DNA from: Nitrospirota bacterium | GTDB taxonomy: Bacteria; Nitrospirota; Thermodesulfovibrionia; UBA6902 | Assembly (NCBI GenBank): GCA_015491705.1 | Contig: WFVK01000028.1 | Location: forward strand, 1 to 11,957 | Direction of reading: 5' to 3' | DNA length: 11,957 bases | Shown here: positions 1-9,200 of the stretch, piece after piece | Layout: every line of letters starts with the position of its first letter | How positions within the stretch are numbered: position 1 is the stretch's first letter | Notes under the pieces: generated by a model | Databases searched by the model: none | What the model was told of the DNA's origin: nothing | Seen by the model: the letters and a program-made list of their open reading frames with translations, nothing else | Position numbers and translations under genes: made by a program

Positions 1-1282
1 CATTGAGATGGGAATCCGTAGGGCTGACACGCCAGCCCTTTACGGTAATTGGAATAACATAGGATGTGAAACCGTTGGTAATGTACTCCACGTTTTCTTC
101 AAATTGTTTTTGCGAAGTCATATAAAATTTGCCGTTCAAAATATGAACCGTCACGCCGGAAGAGAATACCCCTGCGCCTTCCGATGATTCCGCAGTTCTG
201 AAGATAACGAATTTACCATTGTGTGCTTTCACCAGCACAGCTATTTTCCGTAAAAGCCTTTTAGTCAGTTGCAGCCCGTACTGCATTCTCTTGCTGCGCG
301 GGGTCAGGCTTATGGCCAGGTGGCTTTTTTCATTGTCCAGATTTTCATAGCGCATGAGCCCGATATTACTGTCCCACCTTTTTTGCCAGTCCTGACTTAC
401 GGGCCCCTTATATTCGGAAAGAGGCGTATATGGCTCGGGAAGGTATTTTTCCCACTCGCCGTCCCTGTCCAGAAACAGACGCTGAAAAATTGCGATCAGC
501 TTTATGGAAGAGAATTTGATCTCCTGTCCCATCTCTTCGCTGGGACCGCGCAGTTCGCCGTTTTCGAGCCGGAAGGTCGGCTTGGGATAACCGTTGGTGG
601 CCCAGTGTGTCGGAAACATGTTGTTCCATACATCATTTCGCGGTGTCAGCCATATAATTACCATGTCTGCCCGGTAAGTCTTATAGTATCTTTTCAAAGC
701 CAGATATTCCTGGTCCTGTCCGTAGCCGCTGGCTCCTATTGTGAATACCTTTACATTCTTTTTCAACTGTGAATTCAGATAGTGCTGCAGGCGCTGATCC
801 GGCATTGATTCATAATCACAGGCAAAGGCCTCCACCTGGGAGTCTCCCACAAGCAGTACCACGTAATCATCCTCCGAGTATTCAATCGGGTGCCCCCGGT
901 AGCCGAGCTGGTTCTGTTCATTCTCCGGCACGTTCGGTCTCCATCCGGAGATTAGAGGAGGCACCGTATAGAAAATCTGCAGTATAATCCCGGCAAGGAG
1001 CGTGGAAAACAGAAGGCTTAGCACGACAAGAAGAATGTTTACAGGGGAGATTTTCGGCCTTTTCCTGAGAACATAAATTCCGAAGGCTATTATGACAAGC
1101 TGAACAACTACTATCAGGATACGGTAAGACAAAAGTTCTATGGAGCCGTCGGGTATGATCGTCTTCTCTATCGTTTTCTGATTCAGCAATAAACCGGCAG
1201 CTATTATCAGTATGCCGGGAATTCGTGAAGATTTCCGTTCCTTTTGTTTTCCGGTGCCTTCTCTTCTTGCCCTTCCCATCAT
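1..1282 (-). CDS. Membrane-anchored SGNH/GDSL hydrolase family protein, C-terminus cut by the window edge
   Basis: One uninterrupted frame of 427 codons enters from the left edge; an in-frame TGA just upstream limits the start to the tandem ATG codons at 1282 and 1279. GAGAAG precedes them, and its spacing suits the second ATG slightly better. The N-terminus is basic, then three hydrophobic segments follow at about residues 22-34, 51-72 and 81-104. Next come NQLGYRG and the SGNH block I motif VVLLVGDSQVEA, with the nucleophile Ser148. IGASGYGQD (about 182-190) and TPRNDV (Asn216) fit blocks II/III. The last visible residues, PTDSHLN, supply the Asp423-x-His425 pair, so the catalytic triad is complete although the tail lies outside. 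The catalytic domain probably faces the periplasm. Family members include esterases and O-acetyl-handling enzymes of exopolysaccharide pathways; the substrate here cannot be told. No partner such as an MBOAT acyltransferase is visible, but the downstream side is not in the window. Confidence 0.85.
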   Translation of the reverse strand, partial: MMGRARREGTGKQKERKSSRIPGILIIAAGLLLNQKTIEKTIIPDGSIELLSYRILIVVVQLVIIAFGIYVLRKRPKISPVNILLVVLSLLFSTLLAGIILQIFYTVPPLISGWRPNVPENEQNQLGYRGHPIEYSEDDYVVLLVGDSQVEAFACDYESMPDQRLQHYLNSQLKKNVKVFTIGASGYGQDQEYLALKRYYKTYRADMVIIWLTPRNDVWNNMFPTHWATNGYPKPTFRLENGELRGPSEEMGQEIKFSSIKLIAIFQRLFLDRDGEWEKYLPEPYTPLSEYKGPVSQDWQKRWDSNIGLMRYENLDNEKSHLAISLTPRSKRMQYGLQLTKRLLRKIAVLVKAHNGKFVIFRTAESSEGAGVFSSGVTVHILNGKFYMTSQKQFEENVEYITNGFTSYVIPITVKGWRVSPTDSHLN

Positions 1283-1390
1283 AATCTTCTCAATTCACCC
1301 CGTCTCACCGTTCCATGCCGGCCCTGGACCGGAAACCGAACTTTAACCTCCGGTGCCTGTTTCAGGCCTGAGTCACAGGAACCAGATTTC

Positions 1391-1399
1391 ATTATAGCA
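1391..1399 (-). promoter_or_regulatory. Extended -10 sigma70 promoter for the SGNH gene
   Basis: On the - strand the sequence reads TGC TATAAT, a perfect -10 hexamer with the extended TG motif. The -35 is weak (TTGTAG at an 18-base spacing), as is common for extended -10 promoters. Transcription would start near 1384, giving a leader of about 100 bases before the ATG codons at 1282/1279. Confidence 0.6.
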
Positions 1400-1442
1400 C
1401 TGAAAAACACAAGGCTACAATGCGGAATATTTAAAGTCACAG

Positions 1443-1491
1443 ATAAAGCTTTTTCCGGCGGGCTCTCCCGCCTGCGGGCGATGGGCTTTAT
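1443..1491. repeat. Nested stem-loop, outer ATAAAGC/GCTTTAT and inner GGCGGG/CCCGCC
   Basis: Seven-base outer arms (1443-1449 and 1485-1491) enclose a perfect 6 bp inner stem, 1457-1462 with 1467-1472, around a CTCT tetraloop. Neither strand has a U-tract after the hairpin, so it does not look like an intrinsic terminator. It lies upstream of the SGNH promoter. Its outer arm adjoins the sequence shared with the leader of the YeeE/YedE gene. Confidence 0.5.
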
Positions 1492-1549
1492 GCAACTGTA
1501 AGGTAATGTTAAGGATTACGGTCTGTGGAATCCCCGTGAAATCCGTATA

Positions 1550-1579
1550 TTGACAGCGGCAGCCGCTTTATATTATGAT
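1550..1579 (+). promoter_or_regulatory. Sigma70 promoter of the pyr operon with a palindrome in the spacer
   Basis: A perfect -35 TTGACA (1550-1555) lies 18 bases from TATGAT (1574-1579); TATTAT at 1571-1576 with a 15-base spacer is a less likely alternative. The spacer contains AGCGGC A GCCGCT (1555-1567), a perfect 6+1+6 palindrome, and ATTGACAAT (1581-1589) sits at the expected start of transcription. Either could be an operator, but none is recognised. The transcript would carry a leader of about 125 bases before pyrR. Confidence 0.7.
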
Positions 1580-1603
1580 GATTGACAATTAAACCTTTAA
1601 ACT

Positions 1604-1627
1604 GGTCCCGCGAGGCTGGAAAGGACT
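1604..1627 (+). promoter_or_regulatory. PyrR-binding RNA loop in the pyr operon leader
   Basis: The RNA contains GUCC, then CGCGAGGCU, GGAA and AGGAC, with GUCC (1605-1608) able to pair with GGAC (1623-1626). Laid against the Bacillus PyrR-binding consensus as I recall it (UCC, NGNGAGGCU, NNNAAGG), all conserved positions fit: UCC, the GAGG core, CU and AAGG. The site is 86 bases upstream of pyrR itself, which strongly suggests autoregulation by PyrR loaded with UMP/UTP. I see no strong intrinsic terminator between the loop and the ATG, so the output could be a weak attenuator or translational control. CUGGA in the loop (1616-1620) can pair with UCCAG at 1659-1663 or 1692-1696, a possible alternative fold. 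Confidence 0.75.
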
Positions 1628-1712
1628 GCCGAATTGCACTTTTCATTCACCGGAAATCTCCAGAGCAACGCCCTCTCAAAGGCCTTTTCTCTCCAGGAAC
1701 AGGGGTTTTCTT

Positions 1713-2282
1713 ATGCGTAAGGAAATATTCGACAGCAGCGATATCAAGAGGGCCGTCAAGAGGATGGCCTATGAAATAATCGAGAAAAACAAGGGTGTGG
1801 ACAATCTGTGCCTTGTCGGCATACAGAAAGGCGGCGTTATTCTTGCCGGCAGACTCGCTGAACAACTGCAGTCCATTGAAGGCAGGCTGATTGATGTCGG
1901 GGCGCTTGATATAACATTTTACAGGGACGACCTCAATACAAAGGAAGAGCAGCCTGTTGTCAAAAGGACCGAGATTCCCTGCTCCATCAACAACAAGACC
2001 GTGGTCCTTGTGGATGACGTGCTTTTTACCGGCAGGAGTATAAGGGCGGCCATGGATGCGCTTATAGACTTCGGCAGGCCGGCCTATATACAGCTCGCCG
2101 TACTGATAGACAGGGGACACAGGGAGCTGCCGATAAGGCCTGATTATGTCGGCAAAAATATCCCCACGTCTTTTAATGATCTCATTGAAGTGTCACTCGA
2201 TGAAGACGGTGGGCGGGACAGGGTCGTGCTGGTAAGCGGAGAGAGGGAGCAACCCGTCCGTCCGCCGGAAAAGAAGTCATAA
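1713..2282 (+). CDS. pyrR: Bifunctional pyr operon regulator / uracil phosphoribosyltransferase PyrR
   Basis: This 189-residue protein has the length and layout of PyrR, a type I phosphoribosyltransferase that binds pyr mRNA in response to UMP/UTP and PRPP and often retains uracil phosphoribosyltransferase activity. Visible signatures are [17 protein letters not shown] (about 34-50), DITFYRDDL (66-74), and the PRPP loop [17 protein letters not shown] (97-113), followed by [20 protein letters not shown], a very typical PyrR stretch. The C-terminal 15 residues (from about 175) are a charged, proline-containing extension. The ATG has AGGGG seven bases upstream. It is the first gene of the operon and overlaps pyrB by one base (TAATG). 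A matching RNA site lies in its own leader. Confidence 0.96.
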   Translation: MRKEIFDSSDIKRAVKRMAYEIIEKNKGVDNLCLVGIQKGGVILAGRLAEQLQSIEGRLIDVGALDITFYRDDLNTKEEQPVVKRTEIPCSINNKTVVLVDDVLFTGRSIRAAMDALIDFGRPAYIQLAVLIDRGHRELPIRPDYVGKNIPTSFNDLIEVSLDEDGGRDRVVLVSGEREQPVRPPEKKS

Positions 2283-3202
2283 TGTTTAAATCAAAGGATC
2301 TCCTCGGCATAAAGGAACTTACGCCGGAAGAGATATATCATGTTCTTGACACCGCCGCCGGTTTCAAGGATGTTCTCAAAAGAGACATCAAGAAAGTCCC
2401 GCCTCTGAGGGGCAAGACGGTCGCAAACCTTTTTTTTGAGCCGTCAACGAGGACGAGGACATCGTTTGAGCTGGCAGCCAAGAGACTGAGTGCGGACGTG
2501 GTGAACTTTTCCGTTCCGGCAAGCAGTGTTGTCAAGGGCGAGACCCTTAAAGACACCGCGCTTACCATACAGGCGCTCGGCGCTGATTTTGTGGTGATAC
2601 GTCATTCTTCCGCAGGTGTACCGCACTTTCTAAGCCGGATCAGGAACATATCCGTCATAAATGCCGGCGACGGTGCAAACGAGCATCCCACGCAGGCGCT
2701 GCTCGACTTATTTACCATTCAGTCGCATAAGGGAAAATTCAGGGGACTGACAGCGGCAATAGTCGGGGACATCACTCACAGCAGGGTTGCACGGTCCAAT
2801 ATCTATGCCCTCACCAAGCTCGGCGTTAAAGTAAGGATAATCTGCCCGCCGACCCTGGTGCCCGCGGAAATAGGAAAGCTCGGGGTGGAGATATTTGACT
2901 CCATGGAGAAGGGTCTCAGAAAGGTTGACGTTATCATGATGCTCAGGCTGCAACTCGAGAGACAGAGCAAGGGCTTTTTCCCGTCTCTTGAGGAATACTT
3001 CAATCTCTACGGCCTCACGTCCGAACGGCTGAAACTCGCAAAGGATGATGCCATTGTCATGCATCCCGGTCCCATGAACAGGGGTGTTGAGATCGCAACG
3101 GAGATTGCAGACGGACCGCAGTCCGTAATCCTCGAGCAGGTGACCAACGGCCTTGCGGTAAGAATGGCGGTTTTATATCTGCTTGCAGGGGTGAAGAAAT
3201 GA
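2282..3202 (+). CDS. pyrB: Aspartate carbamoyltransferase catalytic subunit
   Basis: This enzyme condenses carbamoyl phosphate and L-aspartate to N-carbamoyl-L-aspartate, the committed step of pyrimidine synthesis in the cytosol. At 306 residues it is a normal-length catalytic chain. The carbamoyl-phosphate loop [13 protein letters not shown] contains STRTR at 55-59; Lys85 sits in the mobile VKGETLKDT loop; HPTQALLD is at 135-142; RLQLERQ (Arg222, Gln224) and [11 protein letters not shown] (from 261) complete the site. No pyrI regulatory chain is encoded nearby, so a class without PyrI is likely, perhaps a bare trimer or a complex with the adjacent dihydroorotase. The start overlaps the pyrR stop by one base and the end overlaps pyrC in ATGA, so translation is probably coupled. 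Confidence 0.97.
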   Translation: MFKSKDLLGIKELTPEEIYHVLDTAAGFKDVLKRDIKKVPPLRGKTVANLFFEPSTRTRTSFELAAKRLSADVVNFSVPASSVVKGETLKDTALTIQALGADFVVIRHSSAGVPHFLSRIRNISVINAGDGANEHPTQALLDLFTIQSHKGKFRGLTAAIVGDITHSRVARSNIYALTKLGVKVRIICPPTLVPAEIGKLGVEIFDSMEKGLRKVDVIMMLRLQLERQSKGFFPSLEEYFNLYGLTSERLKLAKDDAIVMHPGPMNRGVEIATEIADGPQSVILEQVTNGLAVRMAVLYLLAGVKK

Positions 3203-4473
3203 AAATACTGATAAAAAACGGCAGGGTTATAGATCCATACAGCGATACCGACGGCCGCCTTGATGTGCTGATAGAAGGAACGAAGATACGGGGATTGTAC
3301 CGGGAGGGCAGGGGGCCGGAGGCAGACATGGTCATGGATGCCTCGGGATGCATTGTTATCCCGGGTCTTGTGGACATGCACACACATCTGAGGGAACCGG
3401 GTTTTGAGTACAAGGAAACGATAAAGACCGGCACCATGGCCGCGGTAAAGGGCGGATTCACCACTGTATGCTGCATGCCGAATACGAACCCGGTGAACGA
3501 TACAATGGCGGTGACCAGGTTTATAGTTGAAAAGGCCTCAAAAGAGGGCTCCTGCACCGTGTATCCCATAGGTTCAATAACAAAGGGCCAGAAGGGTGAA
3601 GAGCTGGCCGAGCTGGAGATGCTTGCAAGGAGCGGCTGCATAGCGTTTTCCGACGACGGGAGGCCTGTTGCGGACAGCCTGATAATGAGACGTGCGCTGG
3701 AGTATTCAAAGATATTCAGCATACCCGTCATTTCACACTGCGAGGACCTGAAGCTCTCCGAAGGCGGGGTAATGAATGAAGGTTTTATATCGACGATAGT
3801 GGGTTTAAAGGGCATACCAAATGCCGCGGAGGATATAATGGTTGCAAGGGACCTGCTGCTTGCAGGCCTTACAGGAGGGAGACTGCATATCGCCCATGTC
3901 TCTACAGAGGGTGCTGTTGAGCTGATACGCGCTGCAAAACACAGGGGCGTCAATGTAACCGCCGAGACATGCCCGCATTATTTCACCCTCACGGATGAGT
4001 CCCTTGTAAGTTATGACACGAACTTCAAGGTCAATCCGCCGATCAGGAGTGCAAGGGATGTGGAGGCGGTCAGGCAGGGATTGAAAGACGGCACCATTGA
4101 TGCAATAGCCACGGATCATGCCCCTCATCATATTGACGACAAGAATGTCGAATTCGACAGGGCGGCCTTCGGCATCTCAGGGCTTGAAACGGCCTTCTCC
4201 CTTGGGCTGAAGCTTGTTGAAGAAGGGGTTATAGACTTAATGCAACTTGTGAAGAAAATGACCACAACTCCTTCTGAAATAATGGGAATAAATAAGGGAA
4301 AGCTATCAGAGAACGCTGATGCGGATATTGCCGTGATAAACACTGGTAAAAAATACAGGGTTGATTCATCCGCATTTTTATCAAAAGGCAAAAACTCTCC
4401 GTTTAACCGCTGGACATTAAAGGGGGTCGTTGAAAAGACAATATCAAGGGGAAAGGTTTACGAATGGGATTGA
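3199..4473 (+). CDS. pyrC: Dihydroorotase, class I, apparently active
   Basis: This zinc amidohydrolase cyclises N-carbamoyl-aspartate to dihydroorotate. The 424-residue chain starts with the small beta-domain and then the metal motif [10 protein letters not shown] (His61, His63). Further expected ligands are present: Asp153 in FSDDG, His180 in ISHCED, His233 in HIAHVST and Asp306 in ATDHAPH, with PPIRS at 280-284. These positions almost coincide with those I recall for the Aquifex enzyme, in which the dihydroorotase associates with aspartate carbamoyltransferase. All ligands are present, so this is not the inactive PyrC-prime type that accompanies some PyrB proteins. GGGGTGAAG precedes the ATG; it overlaps pyrB by 4 bases and carA by 10. 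Confidence 0.96.
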   Translation: MKILIKNGRVIDPYSDTDGRLDVLIEGTKIRGLYREGRGPEADMVMDASGCIVIPGLVDMHTHLREPGFEYKETIKTGTMAAVKGGFTTVCCMPNTNPVNDTMAVTRFIVEKASKEGSCTVYPIGSITKGQKGEELAELEMLARSGCIAFSDDGRPVADSLIMRRALEYSKIFSIPVISHCEDLKLSEGGVMNEGFISTIVGLKGIPNAAEDIMVARDLLLAGLTGGRLHIAHVSTEGAVELIRAAKHRGVNVTAETCPHYFTLTDESLVSYDTNFKVNPPIRSARDVEAVRQGLKDGTIDAIATDHAPHHIDDKNVEFDRAAFGISGLETAFSLGLKLVEEGVIDLMQLVKKMTTTPSEIMGINKGKLSENADADIAVINTGKKYRVDSSAFLSKGKNSPFNRWTLKGVVEKTISRGKVYEWD

Positions 4474-5606
4474 ACAGGGAAAAGGCATTACTGGTTCTTG
4501 CGGACGGTACGGTCTTTGAAGGCACCGGTTTCGGCGCCGGGGGCGAGGCCATCGGAGAGGTTGTGTTCAATACATCAATGACAGGCTACCAGGAGATACT
4601 GACGGACCCTTCGTATAAGGGCCAGATAGTTGCCATGACATATACGCAGATCGGCAATTACGGTGTGAACTCCGAGGACATTGAATCCGGAGCCCCGAAT
4701 GTCGAGGGTTTTATCGCCAAAGAATTCTTTGATTTCCCCGGCAACTGGCGCTCCACGGAGAGTCTCGGAGTCTACCTTGAAAAATACGCCAAAACCTGTA
4801 TCAGTGGAATCGACACAAGGGCGCTTACCAGGCACCTGAGGGACAACGGCGTACAGATGGGGATTATATCCACCACGGATTTAAATCCCGGGAGCCTGCT
4901 GGAAAAAGTAAGGAGCCACCCCGGCATATCCTCCCTTGACCTTGTCAAAGAGGTCACCGCGGCAGATACCTATAAATGGAGTGAGGGCTTATGGCGGCCC
5001 GGCGGCGCGGGGAAAAGACTCAGGGCCCGGGATTCAGTGCCCGGGAGCCGGAAGGTCGTCGTCTATGACTTCGGCGTGAAGATGAATATACTCCGCCATC
5101 TGGTGGAGGCAGGGTTCGACGTCACGGTCGTGCCTGCCCAGACCCCTGCCGGGGAAGTTATAGAAATGGCCGACGGTATTGTTCTGAGCAATGGGCCTGG
5201 AGACCCCCGGACGGTGGGGTATGCCGTAGAAAATGCAAGGAAAATTATGGGCAGAAAACCCGTACTCGGCATCTGCCTGGGGCACCAGGTACTCGGTCTT
5301 GCACTGGGAGGCAGGATATACAAACTCAAGTTCGGGCATCACGGCGGAAACCACCCGGTGATGGACCTGTCGACCGGAAAGGTTGAGATAACCTCACAGA
5401 ACCACAATTACTGTGTTGATACGGAAAGTCTCAGGGGCTGCGTGGAGCTGACGCACAGAAACCTCTACGACGGCACGGATGAAGGCATGAGGCACAAGGA
5501 CATGCCGGTAATATCATTCCAGTATCATCCGGAGGCAGGCCCCGGGCCGAATGATTCGGGTTATATTTTCAGGCGGTTTAAAGAGATGGTGGAATCATGG
5601 AGCTGA
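4464..5606 (+). CDS. carA: Carbamoyl-phosphate synthase small (glutaminase) subunit
   Basis: CarA hydrolyses glutamine and passes ammonia to CarB. The 380-residue chain has the N-terminal CPSase small-chain domain ([38 protein letters not shown], and the [13 protein letters not shown] stretch to about residue 127), then a class I glutamine amidotransferase domain from about 197. LSNGPGDP (241-248), [15 protein letters not shown] with the nucleophile Cys271, and [12 protein letters not shown] with His355 and Glu357 make a complete catalytic triad. Length is normal. GGAAAGG lies about 7 bases before the ATG, inside the end of pyrC, with a 10-base overlap. It ends in a 10-base overlap with the next gene rather than with carB. 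Confidence 0.97.
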   Translation: MGLNREKALLVLADGTVFEGTGFGAGGEAIGEVVFNTSMTGYQEILTDPSYKGQIVAMTYTQIGNYGVNSEDIESGAPNVEGFIAKEFFDFPGNWRSTESLGVYLEKYAKTCISGIDTRALTRHLRDNGVQMGIISTTDLNPGSLLEKVRSHPGISSLDLVKEVTAADTYKWSEGLWRPGGAGKRLRARDSVPGSRKVVVYDFGVKMNILRHLVEAGFDVTVVPAQTPAGEVIEMADGIVLSNGPGDPRTVGYAVENARKIMGRKPVLGICLGHQVLGLALGGRIYKLKFGHHGGNHPVMDLSTGKVEITSQNHNYCVDTESLRGCVELTHRNLYDGTDEGMRHKDMPVISFQYHPEAGPGPNDSGYIFRRFKEMVESWS

Positions 5607-6214
5607 ACAAAACCAATTACCGTCTTAAGACCGACGGCGACAGGCTTGTATTCACAACGCCCTCTTTCAGGGCGGAGAAGAGCAGTGTGCTCCCCTCGGG
5701 CGTTTACTCCAAGGAGTTTGCGTCCATGCTCTTTGCCTCTGCTGTCTGCATTCCCGCATATATGGCTGCTGGTTTTATAGGCGCTGAACCCGTGGTTCTG
5801 CGCTATGTGTTTGTTGTTTTACTCTTTGTCGTTGTTTTCCTCGGGGCAAGGAGGTTTATTTTCAGGGAGAGATACCTGAAGCTTGTCCTCGACAGGAATG
5901 AGAAGACGGCCGTTATTACATTTCCCGGCTTTCTCAGGGGCAGAACCGAGAAGATACCTTTCTCACGGATAAAGACGCTGGAGATGGGAACGAGGAGATT
6001 TGTCCCCGAGAATATTGACGGCATCAAGTTCGTCCAGAGGATATCTTCGCAGCATGGAAGCGCCCTGCCGGGACTGGACGATGTGGAGGAGTTTATCACA
6101 CTCGCGCTGAAACTGACGGACGGCTCCGAAAGGGTTATATATGCGGGGAAGACTGAGGAAGAGCCGGAGATGCCGGTGAAAGAGATGAGTGCCTTTCTGG
6201 GGAATCCTCATTAA
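5597..6214 (+). CDS. Unknown two-helix membrane protein embedded between carA and carB
   Basis: I do not recognise this 205-residue protein. It starts with about 40 polar residues, then two hydrophobic segments (about 41-62 and 66-84) separated by a short GAEP turn, then the basic stretch [10 protein letters not shown] and a soluble domain of about 115 residues. The segment [19 protein letters not shown], followed by [13 protein letters not shown], resembles the strand pattern of bacterial PH-like domains that follow membrane helices, and the acidic tail ends at LGNPH. That fold assignment is only a guess. GGTGGAA is a good ribosome binding site inside the end of carA, the overlap is 10 bases, and carB begins 11 bases after the stop, so it is expressed as part of the pyr operon. 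Codon use resembles its neighbours. Confidence 0.85.
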   Translation: MELNKTNYRLKTDGDRLVFTTPSFRAEKSSVLPSGVYSKEFASMLFASAVCIPAYMAAGFIGAEPVVLRYVFVVLLFVVVFLGARRFIFRERYLKLVLDRNEKTAVITFPGFLRGRTEKIPFSRIKTLEMGTRRFVPENIDGIKFVQRISSQHGSALPGLDDVEEFITLALKLTDGSERVIYAGKTEEEPEMPVKEMSAFLGNPH

Positions 6215-6225
6215 GGAAAAAACAT

Positions 6226-9200
6226 ATGCCCAAGAGAACAGACATACAGAGCATACTGCTGATCGGCTCCGGTCCCATAGTAATCGGCCAGGCATGCGAG
6301 TTCGATTACTCGGGCGCCCAGGCCTGCAAGGCCCTCCGTGAGGAAGGATACAGGGTGATCCTTGTAAATTCAAACCCTGCAACCATCATGACCGATCCCG
6401 AGATGGCGGATGTCACGTATATAGAGCCGCTTACCCCCGAAATTCTTGAAATGATAATCCGGAAAGAACGTCCGGATGCCCTGCTTCCCACCATGGGAGG
6501 GCAGACCGCCCTGAACCTCTCGGTGGGACTTTCAGAAAAGGGAATCCTGGACAGGTACGGCGTGGACCTGATCGGCGCGAAGCTCCCTGCCATCAGGAAG
6601 GCCGAGGACAGGGAACTGTTCAAGGAGGCCATGGCGAAAATAGGGCTTGAGACCCCCCGGAGCGTGCATGTCAATTCCGTTGAACAGGGTATGGAGGCGG
6701 TTAAGACCCTCAGGTTCCCGCTGATCCTGAGGCCTTCATTCACACTCGGCGGAACCGGCGGAAGCATTGCCTACAACATGATTGAATACAGGGAAAACCT
6801 CGAGAGGGCCATAAAACTCAGTCCCGTTGACCAGGTCCTTATCGAGGAGTCCGTTCTCGGATGGAAAGAATACGAGCTTGAGGTGATGCGGGACAATAAA
6901 GACAATGTCGTGATCATCTGTTCCATAGAGAACTTTGATCCCATGGGGGTCCACACAGGCGATTCCATTACAGTGGCGCCCGCCCAGACCCTCACCGACA
7001 AAGAATACCAGATAATGAGGGATGCCTCGATTGCCGTCATCCGTGAGATAGGGGTGGACACGGGAGGCTCCAATATCCAGTTCGCCGTAAACCCGGACAA
7101 CGGCCGCCTCGTTGTAATCGAGATGAACCCGAGGGTATCGAGGAGTTCCGCCCTTGCTTCCAAGGCAACGGGGTTCCCGATAGCCAGGATAGCGGCGAAA
7201 CTGGCTGTGGGACTCACACTGGATGAGATTCCAAATGACATCACGAAAGAGACCCCTGCATCATTTGAGCCTGCAATCGACTACGTTGTGGTAAAGTTCC
7301 CCAGGTTTGCCTTTGAGAAATTCCCCGAGGCCGACTCCACGCTGATGACGCAGATGAAATCCGTGGGTGAGGCCATGTCGATCGGCAGGACATTCAAGGA
7401 GTCACTGCAAAAGGCTTTGCGCAGCCTTGAGATCGACAGCTACGGCTTTGAGCCGGTTGATGCCGGTATTGACGAGATAATGGAAAGAATCAAGATTCCG
7501 GGCTGGGACCGCATATGGTACCTTGCGCATGCCCTGAGGCTGGGAGCAGGTCCTGAGGAATTACACGAAGTAACAGGTATCGATCCCTGGTTCCTGCACA
7601 ATATCAAGCAGATAACGGACCTGGAGGCCGAAATCAGCGGTGCCTCAGGCGACATGAAAGGCAGGGGGATGGAGTCCCTGCCGGTTGACCTGTTTAGGAG
7701 GGCCAAGGAATACGGCTTTTCTGACAGAAGGATCGCCGCATTGCTGGATACGGACGAACACGCCGTCAGGGACGCAAGAGAGAGGATCGGCCTGAAGGCC
7801 GTTTATAAAATGGTGGATACATGCGCCGCTGAATTCAGGGCATATACACCGTATCTGTATTCAACCTATGAAAAACCCTTTTACAGGATAGAGGGTTCGA
7901 CCACTCTCAATTCCTCAAACCCTCAACTCTCCGCTTCAGTGGAATGTGAAGCCGATCCCACGGGGAGGAAGAAGGTCGTCATACTCGGCAGCGGGCCGAA
8001 CAGGATAGGGCAGGGCATTGAATTCGACTACTGCTGTGTCCATGCCGTCCTTGCACTAAAAGAACTCGGATACGAGACAATAATGGTAAACTGCAATCCC
8101 GAGACGGTCAGCACTGATTACGACACCGCCGACAGGCTGTATTTTGAACCCCTCACACTTGAAGACACCCTGAACATTATAAATACGGAAAAACCCGAGG
8201 GCGTCATCGTCCAGTTCGGCGGCCAGACGCCGCTGAAGCTTGCCGTACCGCTTGAGAGGGAAGGTGTGAGGATTCTCGGCACATCCCCTGACTCTATTGA
8301 CAGGGCCGAGGACCGGAAGAGGTTCAGGGAAATACTGCACAAGCTGAATCTCCGGCAGCCCGAAAGCGGCACAGCCATGTCCGTCGCCGAAGCGATTGAA
8401 GAGGCACGGAAGATCGGCTACCCTGTCATGGTGAGACCATCCTATGTGCTCGGCGGCAGGGCAATGGAGATCGTGTATGATGAAAAAAGCCTTAATGATT
8501 ACATGCAGAGAGCGGTATCCGCATCACCTGAACACCCGGTGCTGATAGACAAATATCTTGAAGACGCCATTGAAGTAGATGTGGATGCAATCTCAGACGG
8601 CGAAAACGTAATAATAGGCGGAATCATGGAACATATAGAAGAAGCCGGCATACACTCCGGAGATTCGGCATGCTCCCTGCCGCCGTATTCATTGTCACAG
8701 GATATTATCGAGAGAATCAAACTCCAGACAAAGGCCGTTGCAGGCGAACTGAACGTTATCGGGCTTATGAACATGCAGTTTGCCGTAAAAGACGGCGTGA
8801 TATACATCCTTGAAGTCAATCCGAGGGCCTCCCGGACAATACCCTATGTCAGCAAATCCATCGGCGTACCGCTTGCCAAGATGGCGGCCAAGGTCATGAT
8901 GGGGAAGAGACTTGCGGAACTGGGACTTGACTCCGAGATAAAGGTATCCCATTTCAGCGTCAAGGAGGCGGTATTCCCCTTTGACCGTTTTGCAGGGGTC
9001 GATACCCTGCTCGGACCTGAAATGAAATCCACGGGAGAAGTCATGGGTATTGATAAAGACTTTGAAAGGGCGTATGCAAAGTCCCAGGCATCGGCCAACA
9101 ATACAGTGCCGCTGAGCGGAAAGGTCTTCATCAGTGTCAAAGACAAGGACAAGCCGGCCCTGCCTCCGATGGCGCGCAAGCTCCTGTCACTGGGGTTTTC

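Larger units (their letters stand above)
1283..1712. other. Divergent intergenic region between the SGNH gene and pyrR
   Basis: No convincing gene lies here. Reading left to right it holds the extended -10 promoter of the SGNH gene, a nested GC-rich stem-loop (1443-1491), a stretch resembling the yedE-family leader (1487-1522), the pyr promoter with a palindrome in its spacer, and the PyrR-type RNA leader. Short open frames that cross it on the + strand have no ribosome binding site or recognisable protein character. Confidence 0.8.

Noticed and set aside
269..987. Open frames on the + strand at 269-772 and 769-987
   Set aside because: They lie opposite the SGNH gene, whose - strand frame is continuous and carries family motifs; the + strand products show no domain character.
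1582..1779. Possible small + strand gene or leader peptide over the pyr leader
   Set aside because: No ribosome binding site; it runs across the PyrR loop and into pyrR in another frame. The region is better explained as an RNA leader.
3057..3953. Long - strand open frame opposite pyrC
   Set aside because: Antisense shadow of a fully conserved dihydroorotase; the translation is serine/proline rich with no recognisable motif.
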